From Rhodothermales bacterium (GTDB taxonomy: Bacteria; Bacteroidota; Rhodothermia; Rhodothermales; Bin80), in contig JANQES010000038.1 in assembly GCA_028278205.1 (NCBI GenBank), positions 42,881 to 106,880 of the forward strand: a stretch of DNA of 64,000 bases, given 5' to 3'. Shown piece after piece: positions 42,416 to 51,556 of this stretch. The notes under the pieces are model-generated. The model was not told the origin of the DNA. It did no database searches and worked only from the letters and a program-made list of their open reading frames with translations. The position numbers and the translations under genes were made by a program. The first letter of the stretch is position 1, and each line of letters begins with the position of its first letter.

Positions 42416-43263
42416 TATTGACTCCGCCGCTCAATCGGTTTTTGCGGGCCGACGAGGATCATGCGGCCCCAGGTGGCGTCGTCGTCGCCGGTGCCGTAGA
42501 TCATGAAGTGGCCGCCGTAAGGGCCGCCGTCCGGGTCGCAATGGACGATCTCCATGCCGTACTCGTCGCCGATCTGCGGCGGTTGCCAGCGCGGATCGCT
42601 CTGGCCCAGCGTGGGCGCCATCGCGACGCGGGCTTCGAGGATGAAATCAGCCTCGCCGTCGCCCCAGGGATCGAAGTTGAGGGCGTAGTTAACGGCCTCG
42701 GCGGGGATGGGCTCTTCGAGGTACGTCTGCTTCGGTGCGCCGTGTCGCCACCATGCGGCATAATCCGGCCGGTTTTTGTCGATGACGAAACAGAACGCGT
42801 TGTCGCCCTGGCCGAACCACTCCGGCGCGTCGTCGCGCGGGGCTTCGATGAACCAGCAGATGCTGTCTTTCGAATACCAGCTTTTGGGTTGATGGTTAGG
42901 GTCTTCGACGTCGTTGCGGTTGTCGCGCACTTCGGCGCCGAGGTAGAGGTTTTCGTCGTCCCAGGCGATGTAATAGCGGGCGCTGAGGTCGTCTTCGGGG
43001 TGGCCTTCGTTGCCGTGGTCGGTGAGTCGGTTGCGGCGTCCTTCGTCGTACCAGAAGGTGTGGCGGAGACGGTAGATATCCCAGACGCCGTCGGTGAAGG
43101 CCGCATCTTTCCACTCAGCCAGATCACCGTCAATTTCGGGCGGCTCTTCGAGGTAGGGCACGTAGAGTTTCACCAACTGCGTCGGTCTGGGGGCGTCCTG
43201 GCTGCGGGCAGGAAGGGCGGTCCCGACGAGGATCAGGAGCGCAAGGAAGGAGGCTCTTTTCAT
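42415..43263 (-). CDS. secreted CBM9-like carbohydrate-binding protein
   Basis: 282 residues with a signal peptide ending near PARSQ. LEEPPEIDGDLAEWKDAAFTDG is the typical start of a CBM9-type domain in secreted bacterial proteins; ARYYIAWDDENLYLGAEVRDNRND continues it, then SICWFIEAPRDD, FILEARVAMAPTLGQ, IGDEYGMEIVHCDPD. The protein ends after one such domain of about 230 residues. It is thought to bind sugars at the surface. The reading frame remains open upstream to 43833, but that stretch lies opposite an SDR gene and lacks a signal peptide, so the ATG at 43263 is chosen. Confidence 0.78.
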   Translation of the reverse strand: MKRASFLALLILVGTALPARSQDAPRPTQLVKLYVPYLEEPPEIDGDLAEWKDAAFTDGVWDIYRLRHTFWYDEGRRNRLTDHGNEGHPEDDLSARYYIAWDDENLYLGAEVRDNRNDVEDPNHQPKSWYSKDSICWFIEAPRDDAPEWFGQGDNAFCFVIDKNRPDYAAWWRHGAPKQTYLEEPIPAEAVNYALNFDPWGDGEADFILEARVAMAPTLGQSDPRWQPPQIGDEYGMEIVHCDPDGGPYGGHFMIYGTGDDDATWGRMILVGPQKPIERRSQ

Positions 43264-43327
43264 GATGGCGATGTTCTTTAGAGACGGCGGGTCTTCAAGA
43301 TAATGGATGATACGCCAGGAAGTACAG

Positions 43328-43399
43328 ATGCTCGTGTCTGGATGCTGGATATGCAAGATGATTTCGTCATCCCGAATCTCGCATCCCGCATCCAATCTC
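43328..43399. repeat. family F heptamer-armed inverted repeat
   Basis: Units such as GATGCTC, GATGCTG on the left pair with CATCCCG, CATCCCG and AATCTCG on the right. Read on the minus strand, the right arm begins in the stop codon TGA of the SDR gene. It is the same family as the outer arms at 8527-8809. Confidence 0.75.
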
Positions 43400-44180
43400 A
43401 CTGGATCGTATAGCCGCCATCGACGGGCAGCGTCATGCCGTTGATCATATCGCCCCCCGGCGAGGCCAGATAGACCACGGCATTGGCGACGTCGCGAGGT
43501 TGGGCGAAGCGGCGGGTGGGGATCTTGTTTTGCATCGCCGCGCGCCGGGCGGGGTCGGCCCAGGCCTGCTCGGCCATCGGCGTCATCGTGACCGTCGGCG
43601 CGACGCAGTTGACCCGGATGCCCAGCGGCCCCCATTCCACCGCCAACTGACGCGTGAGCATGATCAACCCGCCCTTCGAAGCCGCATACGCCGCGCGGGC
43701 CGGAAACCCGACGATCCCAGCCGCAGAGCCGATCATGATGATCCGTCCTCCGCCGTTTTCGATCATCGCCGGGGCCAGGGCCTGGCTCAGCAAAAACGGC
43801 GCGCGCAGGTTGACCGCCATCGTGGCCTCCCATTCGTCCAGCGTCTGCTCCAGCGCCGCCCCCGGATACACCACGCCCGCGACGTGGACGAGAAGGGGGA
43901 TGGGCGTCTGGATCGCTAAAGCCTGACGAGCCAAATTTTGGATATCGTCTACCCTGGCCAGATCAGCATAGATACACTCCGCGCGCCGCCCCAGGCTTCG
44001 AATCTCCCCGGCCACTTTGTCGAGGGTGGAATCGTTTTTTTGCCGTCCCGTCAGGATCACGTCGGCGCCGTGCCGCGCCAGGTGGCGAGCCACCTCGCTG
44101 CCGATACCCTGGCTGGCTCCCGTGACGAGCGCCCACTGGCCTGTTAAGGAGAAGTCTGATGAGGCGGAAGGAGGGGGCAT
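43398..44180 (-). CDS. SDR family oxidoreductase
   Basis: 260 residues, no signal peptide. WALVTGASQGIGSEVARHLARHG is the TGxxxGxG NAD(P)-binding motif. LLVHVAGVVYPG replaces the usual NNAG. The catalytic residues are in IIMIGSAAGIVGFPARAAYAASKGG (Ser, Tyr, Lys). VNCVAPTVTMTPM and GDMINGMTLPVDGGYTIQ complete a classical SDR of gluconate-5-dehydrogenase or 3-oxoacyl-reductase type. Substrate unknown; the gene set favours a sugar acid. Confidence 0.9.
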   Translation of the reverse strand: MPPPSASSDFSLTGQWALVTGASQGIGSEVARHLARHGADVILTGRQKNDSTLDKVAGEIRSLGRRAECIYADLARVDDIQNLARQALAIQTPIPLLVHVAGVVYPGAALEQTLDEWEATMAVNLRAPFLLSQALAPAMIENGGGRIIMIGSAAGIVGFPARAAYAASKGGLIMLTRQLAVEWGPLGIRVNCVAPTVTMTPMAEQAWADPARRAAMQNKIPTRRFAQPRDVANAVVYLASPGGDMINGMTLPVDGGYTIQ

Positions 44181-44559
44181 TCTTCTACGTGACGATTCGA
44201 GTCAACGACGGCATTGGGTATTACGCTCGCCTTCGGCTCGCTGTCATTGGCTCCCTTTGGTCGTGTCCTTGATTATCAAGTTCAACCCATGACAATCAAG
44301 GACGCGCCGCAGGCGCAACTGACGCACCCGAAGGGTGCAAATGACTACGAATGACGTGAGCAGAGCGAACAAATGGCCGCGAAGCCCATGAGGATGGGCT
44401 CGCTCAGTATCTGCCAGGATCGTGTCAAATGCAAGTACTATAATTTGTCAATCAACATCTGGAAACTCTCATTGATCACCCTTACGTTTGACGCTATCTG
44501 TGAAGACCCGGCCTGGACCTCTGCCATCCACCCACCCGATGCCTAACAACAGGACGATC
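44181..44559. other. spacer without a gene
   Basis: 379 bases between divergent genes. It contains a hairpin GTCCTTGATT/AATCAAGGAC around 44267-44306, GC-rich runs related to the insertions at 42368, and a family B fragment at 44475-44493 (CACCCTTACGTTTGACGC). No reading frame with coding character is seen; promoters for both neighbours probably lie here but I cannot place them. Confidence 0.6.
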
Positions 44560-47500
44560 ATGACATTCCATCGAAAGAAGACGATCAAAGCTGCTGGTCA
44601 ACTCCTCGGCGTCGTCGTCATCGCCTTCAGTGTCTTGCAATGCACACCCTCCGATTCATCGTCCTTGACCTTCGAAAAAGGGTCGCACATTGTTTTAATC
44701 GGAAATAATCTGGGCTCACGGATGATGAACTTCGGGCATTTCGAGACCGAGATGCACCTGCGGTATCCGGACAGCCTGCTCACGATTCGCAATATGAGCG
44801 ACGGCGGAAACACGCCCGGCTTCAGGCCGCATCCGGGGCGGGTCTCGCCGTGGGCTTTTCCCGGGGCGGATAGCTTCCAGACCGAACTCGCCACCAATTC
44901 AAACAGCCAGGGCCATTTCGAAACGCCCGACGAGTGGCTCACCCGGCTCAAAGCCGACATCATCATCGCCTTCTTCGGCTATAACGAATCCTTCCAGGGC
45001 GCGCAAGGCCTCGACAATTACAAGGCCGAATTGGAGGCGTTCGTCCGGCACACCCTGAATCAGAATTACAACGGCGCCTCGCCCCCGCAACTCGCGCTCG
45101 TCTCGCCCATCGCCTTCGAAGATTTGTCTGATCAATTCGATCTGCCCGACGGCAGGCAGGAAAATGGCAATCTTGCGATGTACACCGGAGCCATGCGGGA
45201 GGTCGCAGCTCGGACCAACGTCCATTTTGTGGATGCCTTTGCGCCTTCGAGAAGCTGGTTTGCCGGCGATGACGCGCTGACCATCGACGGATCGCAGCTT
45301 AACGATGCCGGCTATACAAAGCTCGCCACGCTGCTGGCCGATGAGGTTTTCGGGAAGACGACGCCGAAGGCTGAGGCGCATCGGGCGATGGTGCGCGAGG
45401 CGGTGCTGGAGAAAAACTGGTTCTGGCATAACGATTTCAAAATCCCCAACGGCGTCCACGTTTTCGGGCGGCGCTACGAACCGTTTGGGCCGGACAACTA
45501 TCCGGCGGAACTGGTTAAAATCCGCGAAATGACCGCGCTGCGCGATTCGGCCATCTGGCTTGCCGTGAAAGGCGAAACCTTCGATCTGGCGGCGGCGGAT
45601 CAACAGACCTCGCCGCTGCCGCCGGTGGAGACGAACTACGTGCCGAGCGAGAAAAACGGCAATCCGGAATATCTCTACGGGCAGGATGCGCTCGATAAAC
45701 TGACCGTGGCGCCCGGCTATAAGATCGAACTTTTCGCTTCTGAAAAAGAGTTTGAGGATCTGGCGAATCCTGTTCAGTTGTCTTTCGATAACCAGGGCCG
45801 CCTCTGGGTGGCCGTCATGCCGAGCTATCCGCATTACAGGCCCGGCGATGCCAGGCCGGACGACAAGCTCATCATCCTCGAAGACACCGACGGCGACGGC
45901 AAGGCCGACAAGCAAACGACCTGGGCCGACGGCTTGCACGTGCCGGTCGGCTTCGAATTCGCGCCCGAAGGCGTCTACGTCTCGCAAGGCACCAACCTGA
46001 TCCTCCTGACCGACACCGATGGCGACGACAAAGCCGACACCAAAGAAATCATCCTGAGCGGTTTCGACGATCACGACACGCACCACGTCATCAGCGCTTT
46101 CTGCGCCGATCCGTCGGGTGCTATTTACATGGGCGAGGGCGTTTTCTTGCACACCAACGTCGAGACCTCGTACGGCCCCGTGCGCGGTACCAACGGCGGC
46201 TTCTTCCGCTTTAACCCGCAGCGCCGCCACCTTGAACGCACCGCGCAGCTTGCCATCCCCAACCCGTGGGGTATCGCTTTCGACGAATGGGGGCAGAACT
46301 TCTTTGCCGAGACCTCCGGCCCCGACGTCCGCTGGATGATGCCCGGATCGGTCAAGCCGCGCTACGGCGTCGCCACGCACAAATCGTTTAACCTGATCGA
46401 AGATGCTCACCGCGTCCGGCCTACCTCCGGCCTGGAGTTCGTCTCCAGCCGTCACTTCCCCGACGACGTGCAGGGCGACATGCTGATCAACAACACCATC
46501 GGTTTTCTTGGCGCCAAGCAGCATGAGATGATGGACGACGGTACCGGCTTTACCAGCCGGCATCGCCAGGATCTGGTGCAGGGCACCGACGGCAACTTCC
46601 GCCCCGTCGACATGGAATTCGCGCCCGACGGCTCGCTCTATCTCGTCGATTGGCACAACGTCTTGATCGGCCACATGCAGCACAACGCCCGCGATCCCCT
46701 CCGCGACCACGTCCACGGGCGCATCTATCGGATCACCTACCCGTCGCGCCCGCTGGTCGAACCGGCGAACGTGGCCGGGGCGAGCATCGACGAGCTTTTG
46801 GATAATCTCAAGCTGCCCGAATACCGGACGCGCTACCGCACCCGCCGCGAACTGCGAGGGCGGCCTGCCGATGAGGTGCTGCCGAAGCTTACCGCGTGGG
46901 TCGCCGGTTTGGAAGAGAACGATCCCCGGACGGAGCATCACCTGCTGGAAGCGCTGTGGGTGACGTGGGGCCTGAATCAGGTTGACGAATCGCTGCTGCG
47001 TCAGCTTCTCAACGCGCGCGATTTTAGAGCCCGCGCCGCCGCCGTCCGCGTGCTCCGCTACACCGGCCATCAAATAGCCGATCAGGCCGAACTCCTCATG
47101 GAAGCCGCCGCCGACGAACATGGCCGCGTGCGCCTCGAAGCGATGGTGGCGGCCTCGTGGCTGGACCCGGAGCAGGGCATCCCCATCGTGACGGCAGCCA
47201 GCCAGCAGCCGCTCGACGAGTGGATGCTGAATGCGCAGGTAACGGCCCTGGCCCACCTCAACGGCGAAGCCGTAAGCGCCCGCCCCGAAGCCGAGCCCGA
47301 AACCGACCTCGAAGGCGCCGACCTCGCGCTGTTCAAACAAGGCAAGGAGATTTACGACCGCGACGGCTACTGTATCACCTGCCACCGCCCCGACGGCAAA
47401 GGGCTCACCGCCTCCGGCTTCCCACCCCTGGCCGGCACCAGATGGGTGCTCGGCAGCGAAGACCGGCTGATCAAACTCACCTTAAAAGGCCTCATGGGTC

Positions 47501-47736
47501 CCATCGAAGTCCTCGACCAGCAATACCCCGGCCAGGTGCCCATGACGCCGTTCGAAGGCTTGCTCAGCGACGAGGAGGTAGCCGCCGTATTAACCTTCGT
47601 GCGCAATTCCTTCGGCAACAAAGCCTCCGCGATTTCGCCGGAGAAGGTGGCGGAAGTTCGTGCGGCGACGGAAGGCAAAACGGGGTTTTATTCGCCGGAA
47701 GAATTGCTTGAAGCGCATCCGCTTGAGGGGCAGTAG
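44560..47736 (+). CDS. multidomain lipoprotein: SGNH hydrolase, PQQ-type propeller, HEAT repeats, cytochrome c
   Basis: 1058 residues. A lipoprotein signal ends SVLQC. Residues about 37-263 are SGNH-like (HIVLIGNNLGSRMMNFGHF, IIIAFFGYNESFQG, DGSQLNDAGYTKLA), with GNN in place of the usual GDS. Residues 380-730 match the membrane-bound dehydrogenase propeller (YKIELFASEKEFEDLANPVQLSFDNQGRLWVA, LIILEDTDGDGKADK, FAPDGSLYLVDWHNVLIGHMQH). Residues 737-907 are HEAT-like helices. At about 940 YCITCHRPDGKG is a c-type haem motif CxxCH within a cytochrome c domain ending near 1020. It would pass electrons from a sugar oxidation to the respiratory chain. ATG 44560 follows AGGAC; 44539 is an alternative. 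Confidence 0.85.
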   Translation: MTFHRKKTIKAAGQLLGVVVIAFSVLQCTPSDSSSLTFEKGSHIVLIGNNLGSRMMNFGHFETEMHLRYPDSLLTIRNMSDGGNTPGFRPHPGRVSPWAFPGADSFQTELATNSNSQGHFETPDEWLTRLKADIIIAFFGYNESFQGAQGLDNYKAELEAFVRHTLNQNYNGASPPQLALVSPIAFEDLSDQFDLPDGRQENGNLAMYTGAMREVAARTNVHFVDAFAPSRSWFAGDDALTIDGSQLNDAGYTKLATLLADEVFGKTTPKAEAHRAMVREAVLEKNWFWHNDFKIPNGVHVFGRRYEPFGPDNYPAELVKIREMTALRDSAIWLAVKGETFDLAAADQQTSPLPPVETNYVPSEKNGNPEYLYGQDALDKLTVAPGYKIELFASEKEFEDLANPVQLSFDNQGRLWVAVMPSYPHYRPGDARPDDKLIILEDTDGDGKADKQTTWADGLHVPVGFEFAPEGVYVSQGTNLILLTDTDGDDKADTKEIILSGFDDHDTHHVISAFCADPSGAIYMGEGVFLHTNVETSYGPVRGTNGGFFRFNPQRRHLERTAQLAIPNPWGIAFDEWGQNFFAETSGPDVRWMMPGSVKPRYGVATHKSFNLIEDAHRVRPTSGLEFVSSRHFPDDVQGDMLINNTIGFLGAKQHEMMDDGTGFTSRHRQDLVQGTDGNFRPVDMEFAPDGSLYLVDWHNVLIGHMQHNARDPLRDHVHGRIYRITYPSRPLVEPANVAGASIDELLDNLKLPEYRTRYRTRRELRGRPADEVLPKLTAWVAGLEENDPRTEHHLLEALWVTWGLNQVDESLLRQLLNARDFRARAAAVRVLRYTGHQIADQAELLMEAAADEHGRVRLEAMVAASWLDPEQGIPIVTAASQQPLDEWMLNAQVTALAHLNGEAVSARPEAEPETDLEGADLALFKQGKEIYDRDGYCITCHRPDGKGLTASGFPPLAGTRWVLGSEDRLIKLTLKGLMGPIEVLDQQYPGQVPMTPFEGLLSDEEVAAVLTFVRNSFGNKASAISPEKVAEVRAATEGKTGFYSPEELLEAHPLEGQ

Positions 47737-47767
47737 TAGCTATTCCAGGTAAGCCTATCGCTTCAGT

Positions 47768-48067
47768 TCACGATGTGCTTTGCACAGCATCGAGCACCGC
47801 TTCCGGGTGCCGGGCTGCCACGCGGAGCAGTTGAGCAGCCGGGCCGCGCGGGCGGCGGCGGCCTTGCTCCCAATTCTGAAGTGTACGGACACTGATACCG
47901 AGCAGCGCCGCAAACTGCGCCTGCGACAGGCCCATCGACTGGCGCACCTGGGCCGTGTCTGGGACCTCTATCTGTGTTGTCCGTGTGCCCTCGACCTGCT
48001 CGCCGCGCATATGGGCCTTCATATCGAGTACGCTTTGCTTCAGGTCTTCAAAGTTCTTGGGATTCAT
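47768..48067 (-). CDS. nadS: NadS-like XRE antitoxin, toxin partner not found
   Basis: 99 residues. DTAQVRQSMGLSQAQFAALLGISVRTLQNWEQGRRRPRGPAAQLLRVAARHPEAVLDAV is nearly the consensus of the NadS family, which pairs with a RelE/HigB-type toxin located upstream. Here no such toxin is found: the upstream 200 bases carry no RelE-like frame, and a DUF1016 gene lies beyond on the other strand. It is therefore an orphan antitoxin or a regulator. No Shine-Dalgarno site is seen. Confidence 0.82.
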   Translation of the reverse strand: MNPKNFEDLKQSVLDMKAHMRGEQVEGTRTTQIEVPDTAQVRQSMGLSQAQFAALLGISVRTLQNWEQGRRRPRGPAAQLLRVAARHPEAVLDAVQSTS

Positions 48068-48265
48068 TGGTCAGTTTGTGGTTAATCGCTTGGTTCATCC
48101 GCGATTTATACGGGTTTTAGGTATACGTCAATGGCGTAGAACAGTTGCCAGGAGCAATTTGCTGTGGGGCTGCAACCGATTCCGAAAAAGTGTCGTGTAG
48201 GGCAGGAGGTCGCTTGCATTCGTGGGTAGAACGTGTAGTTTGGCGTCTACAGACCTCCCATCAGC

Positions 48266-48823
48266 ATGCCGCACCGCACCGTGAATCCCATTTTGCCAGA
48301 GGGCTACGACGCGCTCCTGCGCGACCTGAAAGCGCGCATTCGCTCCACCCAGGTCAAAGCAGCGCTCTCGGTGAATCGAGAGATGATCGCGTTGTACCTC
48401 GACATCGGCAACGCTATTCTGGAACGGCAGCAGGTCGAAGGATGGGGTAAATCTGTCGTTGAACTATTAGCCCGTGATCTGCGCATCGCATTCCCAAACC
48501 TGAAGGGGCTTTCTGCCCGAAATCTATGGGATATGCGTCGATTAGCTCAGACGTGCGAAGATGATGCAATTCTGCGACAGCTTGTCGCAGAAATTCCCTG
48601 GGGGCATAATCTGGTGCTGCTGAACAAGGTCAAAGACGCCACCAAACGGAAGTGGTACATCGAGCAAACTATCGCAAACGGATGGTCGCGCAATGTGTTG
48701 GTGCATCAGATCGAAACCGATCTGTATGCCCGGCAGGTCGAAGCGGCGAAGATGACCAACTTTGCCCAGACCCTCCCACCGCCGCAGTCGGATCTGGCCC
48801 GGCAGGTGCTCAAAGATCCTTAA
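48266..48823 (+). pseudogene. DUF1016 N-terminal part; nuclease domain missing
   Basis: 185 residues. VNREMIALYLDIGNAILERQQVEGWGKSVVELLARDLRIAFPNLKGLSARNLWDMRRLA, then IPWGHNLVLLNKVKD, WYIEQTIANGWSRNVLVHQIE and ARQVLKDP are the N-terminal winged-helix part of the DUF1016/YhcG family. Full members have about 340 residues and continue DPYxFDFL into a PD-(D/E)xK nuclease. Here a stop follows right after VLKDP and the next 60 bases contain no continuation, so the nuclease part has been lost by deletion or replaced by the next gene. It is a remnant of a defence or mobile-element-type gene, beside the orphan NadS gene. Confidence 0.8.
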
Positions 48824-48886
48824 AAAAGGGATTATCTTTGTTCGGCAGTTCTCGCCATGAACTCACACTAAAAAGCCCCTCGCCCG

Positions 48887-50650
48887 ATGAACCGTCTCGC
48901 TGCCTGCATCGCCTTATGCGCGCTTTTCCTGATCTCCGGCTGCGCGACCGATGCGCCGGACGCCGTCTCCGCTGATCGCCCCAACGTCATCCTCGTCATC
49001 ACCGACGATCAGGGCTACGGCGACATCGCCGCCCACGGCAATCCGATGATCCAGACGCCAAACCTGGATAAACTCCACAACGATAGCGTCCGCCTGACCA
49101 ACTTCCACGTCGATCCCACCTGCTCGCCAACCCGCTCGGCGCTGATGACGGGCCGGTATTCGACGCGCACGGGTGTCTGGCACACGATCATGGGCCGCTC
49201 GCTGATGCATCCGAGAGAGGTCACGCTGGCTGAGGTTTTTGCCGGCGCGGGATATCGCACGGGCATGGTCGGCAAGTGGCACCTGGGCGATAACTACCCG
49301 CTGCGCCCGCAGGATCAGGGGTTCGAAACCGCCTTCTATCATCCTGCCGGCGGCGTCGGGCAGGGGCCGGATTTCTTCGGGAATGATTATTTTGACGACA
49401 CCTACGTCCGCGACGGCGTGCAGGAGCCCGTCACCGGCTACGTCACCGAGGTGTGGTTCGACGATGCGCTGGCCTTCATCGATAAACATCAGGACGAGCC
49501 CTTTTTTCTCTACCTGTCTACCAATGCGCCGCACGGTCCGTACTACGTCGAGGAGCGCTACGCGAAGCCCTACGCCGACCAGGGTGTGCCGGATGTCATG
49601 GCCCGTTTCCTCGGCATGATCACCAACATCGACGACAACATGGGCCGGCTCCTGACGCGGTTGGACGATCTCGGCCTGACGGAAAACACCATCCTCATCT
49701 TCATGACCGACAACGGCTCGGCGGAGGGATGGGCAAACTGGCGTGAGGGAGAGGGGGCGTGGACGGGCTTCAACGCGGGCATGCGTGCCGGCAAAGGCTC
49801 CGAATACGACGGCGGTCACCGCGTCCCCTTTTTCATCCGATGGCCGAAAGTCGACTTTGGCGGGTACTACCTCGGCGGCGGCGAGGTCGATCAACTCACC
49901 GCCCACATCGACGTGCTGCCGACGCTCGTCGAACTGTGCGGCCTTGAACCACCGGCGGGCGTCGCGCTCGACGGGACGAGCCTCGTGCCGCTGCTGCACG
50001 GCGATACCACAGCCCTGCGCGACCGCACGTTGCTCGTGCATTCCCAACGTGTGGAGTATCCGATCAAGTGGCGCAAGTCGGCGGTGATGACGGAGCGGTG
50101 GCGGCTGGTTAATCAAAATGAACTCTACGACATCCAGGCCGACCCCGCCCAGCAAAACGACATCGCCGCGCAGCATCCCGGCGTCGTCGATAGCCTCCAG
50201 GCGGCCTATGAAGCGTGGTGGATCAGCCTTTCGACGTCGTTCGACGAGTTCGTCCGCATCGGCATCGGCGCGGGGGCGGAGAATCCCATTCATCTCAACC
50301 CGCACGACTGGCACGTCACCGAACAGAGTCAATCCGTCTGGAACCACCGGCAGGTGCGGAACGGGATGATCGGCAACGGCTATTGGGCCGTCAATGTGGA
50401 GCAGGCCGGCACTTACCAGATCGAACTGCGCCGCTGGCCCGTCCATCTCGACGAGCCCATCGAGGCGACGAACGCCCGCTTGAAGATCGGTGAAGCGGAA
50501 TTCGAACAGGATGTCTCGCCCGAAGCCACGTATGCCTCTTTCACCACGACGCTGGAGCCAGGGCCTACCACGCTTCAATCCTGGCTCACCATGCTTGACG
50601 GCCAGACGCGCGGCGCGTACTACGTCTACGTGGAACGACTGGACGGATAA
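48887..50650 (+). CDS. sulfatase (S1 family), lipoprotein
   Basis: 587 residues. A lipoprotein signal ends LISGC (Cys19). NVILVITDDQGYGDIAAHG holds the metal Asp pair. DPTCSPTRSALMTGRYSTRTG contains Cys79 in C-x-P-x-R. VGKWHLGDNYPLRPQDQGFE, FMTDNGSAEGWANWREGEG and FNAGMRAGKGSEYDGGHRVPFFIRWP complete the S1 fold and are of the arylsulfatase A/choline-sulfatase group with a longer C-terminus. The last about 110 residues (VTEQSQSVWNHRQVRNG to VYVERLDG) look like an added beta domain. Stop TAA abuts a family A repeat. It presumably desulfates a glycan at the outer membrane or periplasm. Confidence 0.92.
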   Translation: MNRLAACIALCALFLISGCATDAPDAVSADRPNVILVITDDQGYGDIAAHGNPMIQTPNLDKLHNDSVRLTNFHVDPTCSPTRSALMTGRYSTRTGVWHTIMGRSLMHPREVTLAEVFAGAGYRTGMVGKWHLGDNYPLRPQDQGFETAFYHPAGGVGQGPDFFGNDYFDDTYVRDGVQEPVTGYVTEVWFDDALAFIDKHQDEPFFLYLSTNAPHGPYYVEERYAKPYADQGVPDVMARFLGMITNIDDNMGRLLTRLDDLGLTENTILIFMTDNGSAEGWANWREGEGAWTGFNAGMRAGKGSEYDGGHRVPFFIRWPKVDFGGYYLGGGEVDQLTAHIDVLPTLVELCGLEPPAGVALDGTSLVPLLHGDTTALRDRTLLVHSQRVEYPIKWRKSAVMTERWRLVNQNELYDIQADPAQQNDIAAQHPGVVDSLQAAYEAWWISLSTSFDEFVRIGIGAGAENPIHLNPHDWHVTEQSQSVWNHRQVRNGMIGNGYWAVNVEQAGTYQIELRRWPVHLDEPIEATNARLKIGEAEFEQDVSPEATYASFTTTLEPGPTTLQSWLTMLDGQTRGAYYVYVERLDG

Positions 50651-50804
50651 TTTTGGATTTTAGATTTTGGATTTTGGATTGTTTATTTCCCCCCGGTCCA
50701 ACAACCGGAAAAGCCGCGACGGTAGAAACCGCTGAGGTTTTTTCTATTGCGATGACGGTGCGATCTCAGACCAATCCAAAATCCAAAATCTAAAATCCAA
50801 AATC
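50649..50804. repeat. family A long inverted repeat with internal hairpin
   Basis: 156 bp. The left arm 50649-50681 begins at the last bases of the stop codon TAA; the right arm is 50772-50804, 2 bases before the next ATG. Inside is AAAAGCCGCGACGG pairing with CCGCTGAGGTTTTTT, a terminator-like stem. Same plan as 24741, 28951 and 59152. Confidence 0.9.
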
Positions 50805-50806
50805 GC

Positions 50807-51556
50807 ATGCCTCAACGGCTTAGCCACACGGATTTGTTGCAGCTTCAGCGCTGGAACACGCCGACGATTTACAACGGCTGGGAACAGATCACCCGGCACG
50901 ACATCGCTGCCGACGGTTTTAACCTGGAAGAGGTGCGCGATTTTATGCCGCAGATGGGGCCGATGGTGGGGTATGCCGTGACGGTGATCATCGAGCCGAG
51001 CAACGCGGCGCACAAGCAGCAGGCGGGCGTCAGGGGCGCCTACCGCCGATACGTCGCCGAAGCGCCGGGGCCGAAAATCGTCGTCGTGCAGGATCTCGAC
51101 AAGCCGCGCGTCCTCGGCTCGTTCTGGGGCGAGGTCAATTCCTCCGTACACCGGGCGCTCGGCGCTGTAGGCACCATCACCGACGGCGCGATTCGCGATC
51201 TCGATGAGATGACCAGCGTGGGGTTCAAAGCAATCGCCCGGCGGTTGTGCGTCGGGCATGCCCACGTGACGCCGGTTCGGTGGGGATGCCCCGTCGAGGT
51301 TTTCGGCCGGACGATCCAACCCGGCCAACTCATCCACGCCGACAAGCACGGTTTTCTGGCGATTCCTCCGGAAGACGAAGCAGCGCTCTTGGAGGCTTCA
51401 CTTTTCATGGATGCCAATGAGTGCGCCACCGTCATCCCGGCGGCCCGTCAGGCGCAGGGACTATCCACCGAAGCGCTGTTGCAGCAACTCGACGAGGCCG
51501 GCGCCGCCTTCCAGCAGGCCGCCAGGACCAAATTTGGAAAAAAAGGAGAGTGGTGA
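50807..51556 (+). CDS. RraA/HMG-aldolase family protein
   Basis: 249 residues, no signal. GSFWGEVNSSVHRALGAVGTITDGAIRDLDEM is the core of the RraA-like family (4-hydroxy-4-methyl-2-oxoglutarate aldolase/RraA), with the Mg- and substrate-binding GxxxRD run (DGAIRD). MVGYAVTVIIEPSNA precedes it and CPVEVFGRTIQPGQLIHADKHGFLAIP follows, as in the family. Members split pyruvate-derived aldols or bind RNase E; in catabolic gene sets the aldolase function is more likely. The TGA stop overlaps the ATG of a sulfatase gene (TGATG at 51554-51558), so the two are translationally coupled. Confidence 0.85.
   Translation: MPQRLSHTDLLQLQRWNTPTIYNGWEQITRHDIAADGFNLEEVRDFMPQMGPMVGYAVTVIIEPSNAAHKQQAGVRGAYRRYVAEAPGPKIVVVQDLDKPRVLGSFWGEVNSSVHRALGAVGTITDGAIRDLDEMTSVGFKAIARRLCVGHAHVTPVRWGCPVEVFGRTIQPGQLIHADKHGFLAIPPEDEAALLEASLFMDANECATVIPAARQAQGLSTEALLQQLDEAGAAFQQAARTKFGKKGEW

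Noticed and set aside
43264..43833. upstream extension of the CBM9-like frame
   Set aside because: It lies in an SDR gene in another frame and has no signal peptide; the ATG at 43263 gives a clear one.
44899..47385. 828-residue open frame on the minus strand
   Set aside because: It is the antisense shadow of the SGNH-PQQ-cytochrome gene, which has clear domains and a lipoprotein signal. High GC favours long antisense frames.
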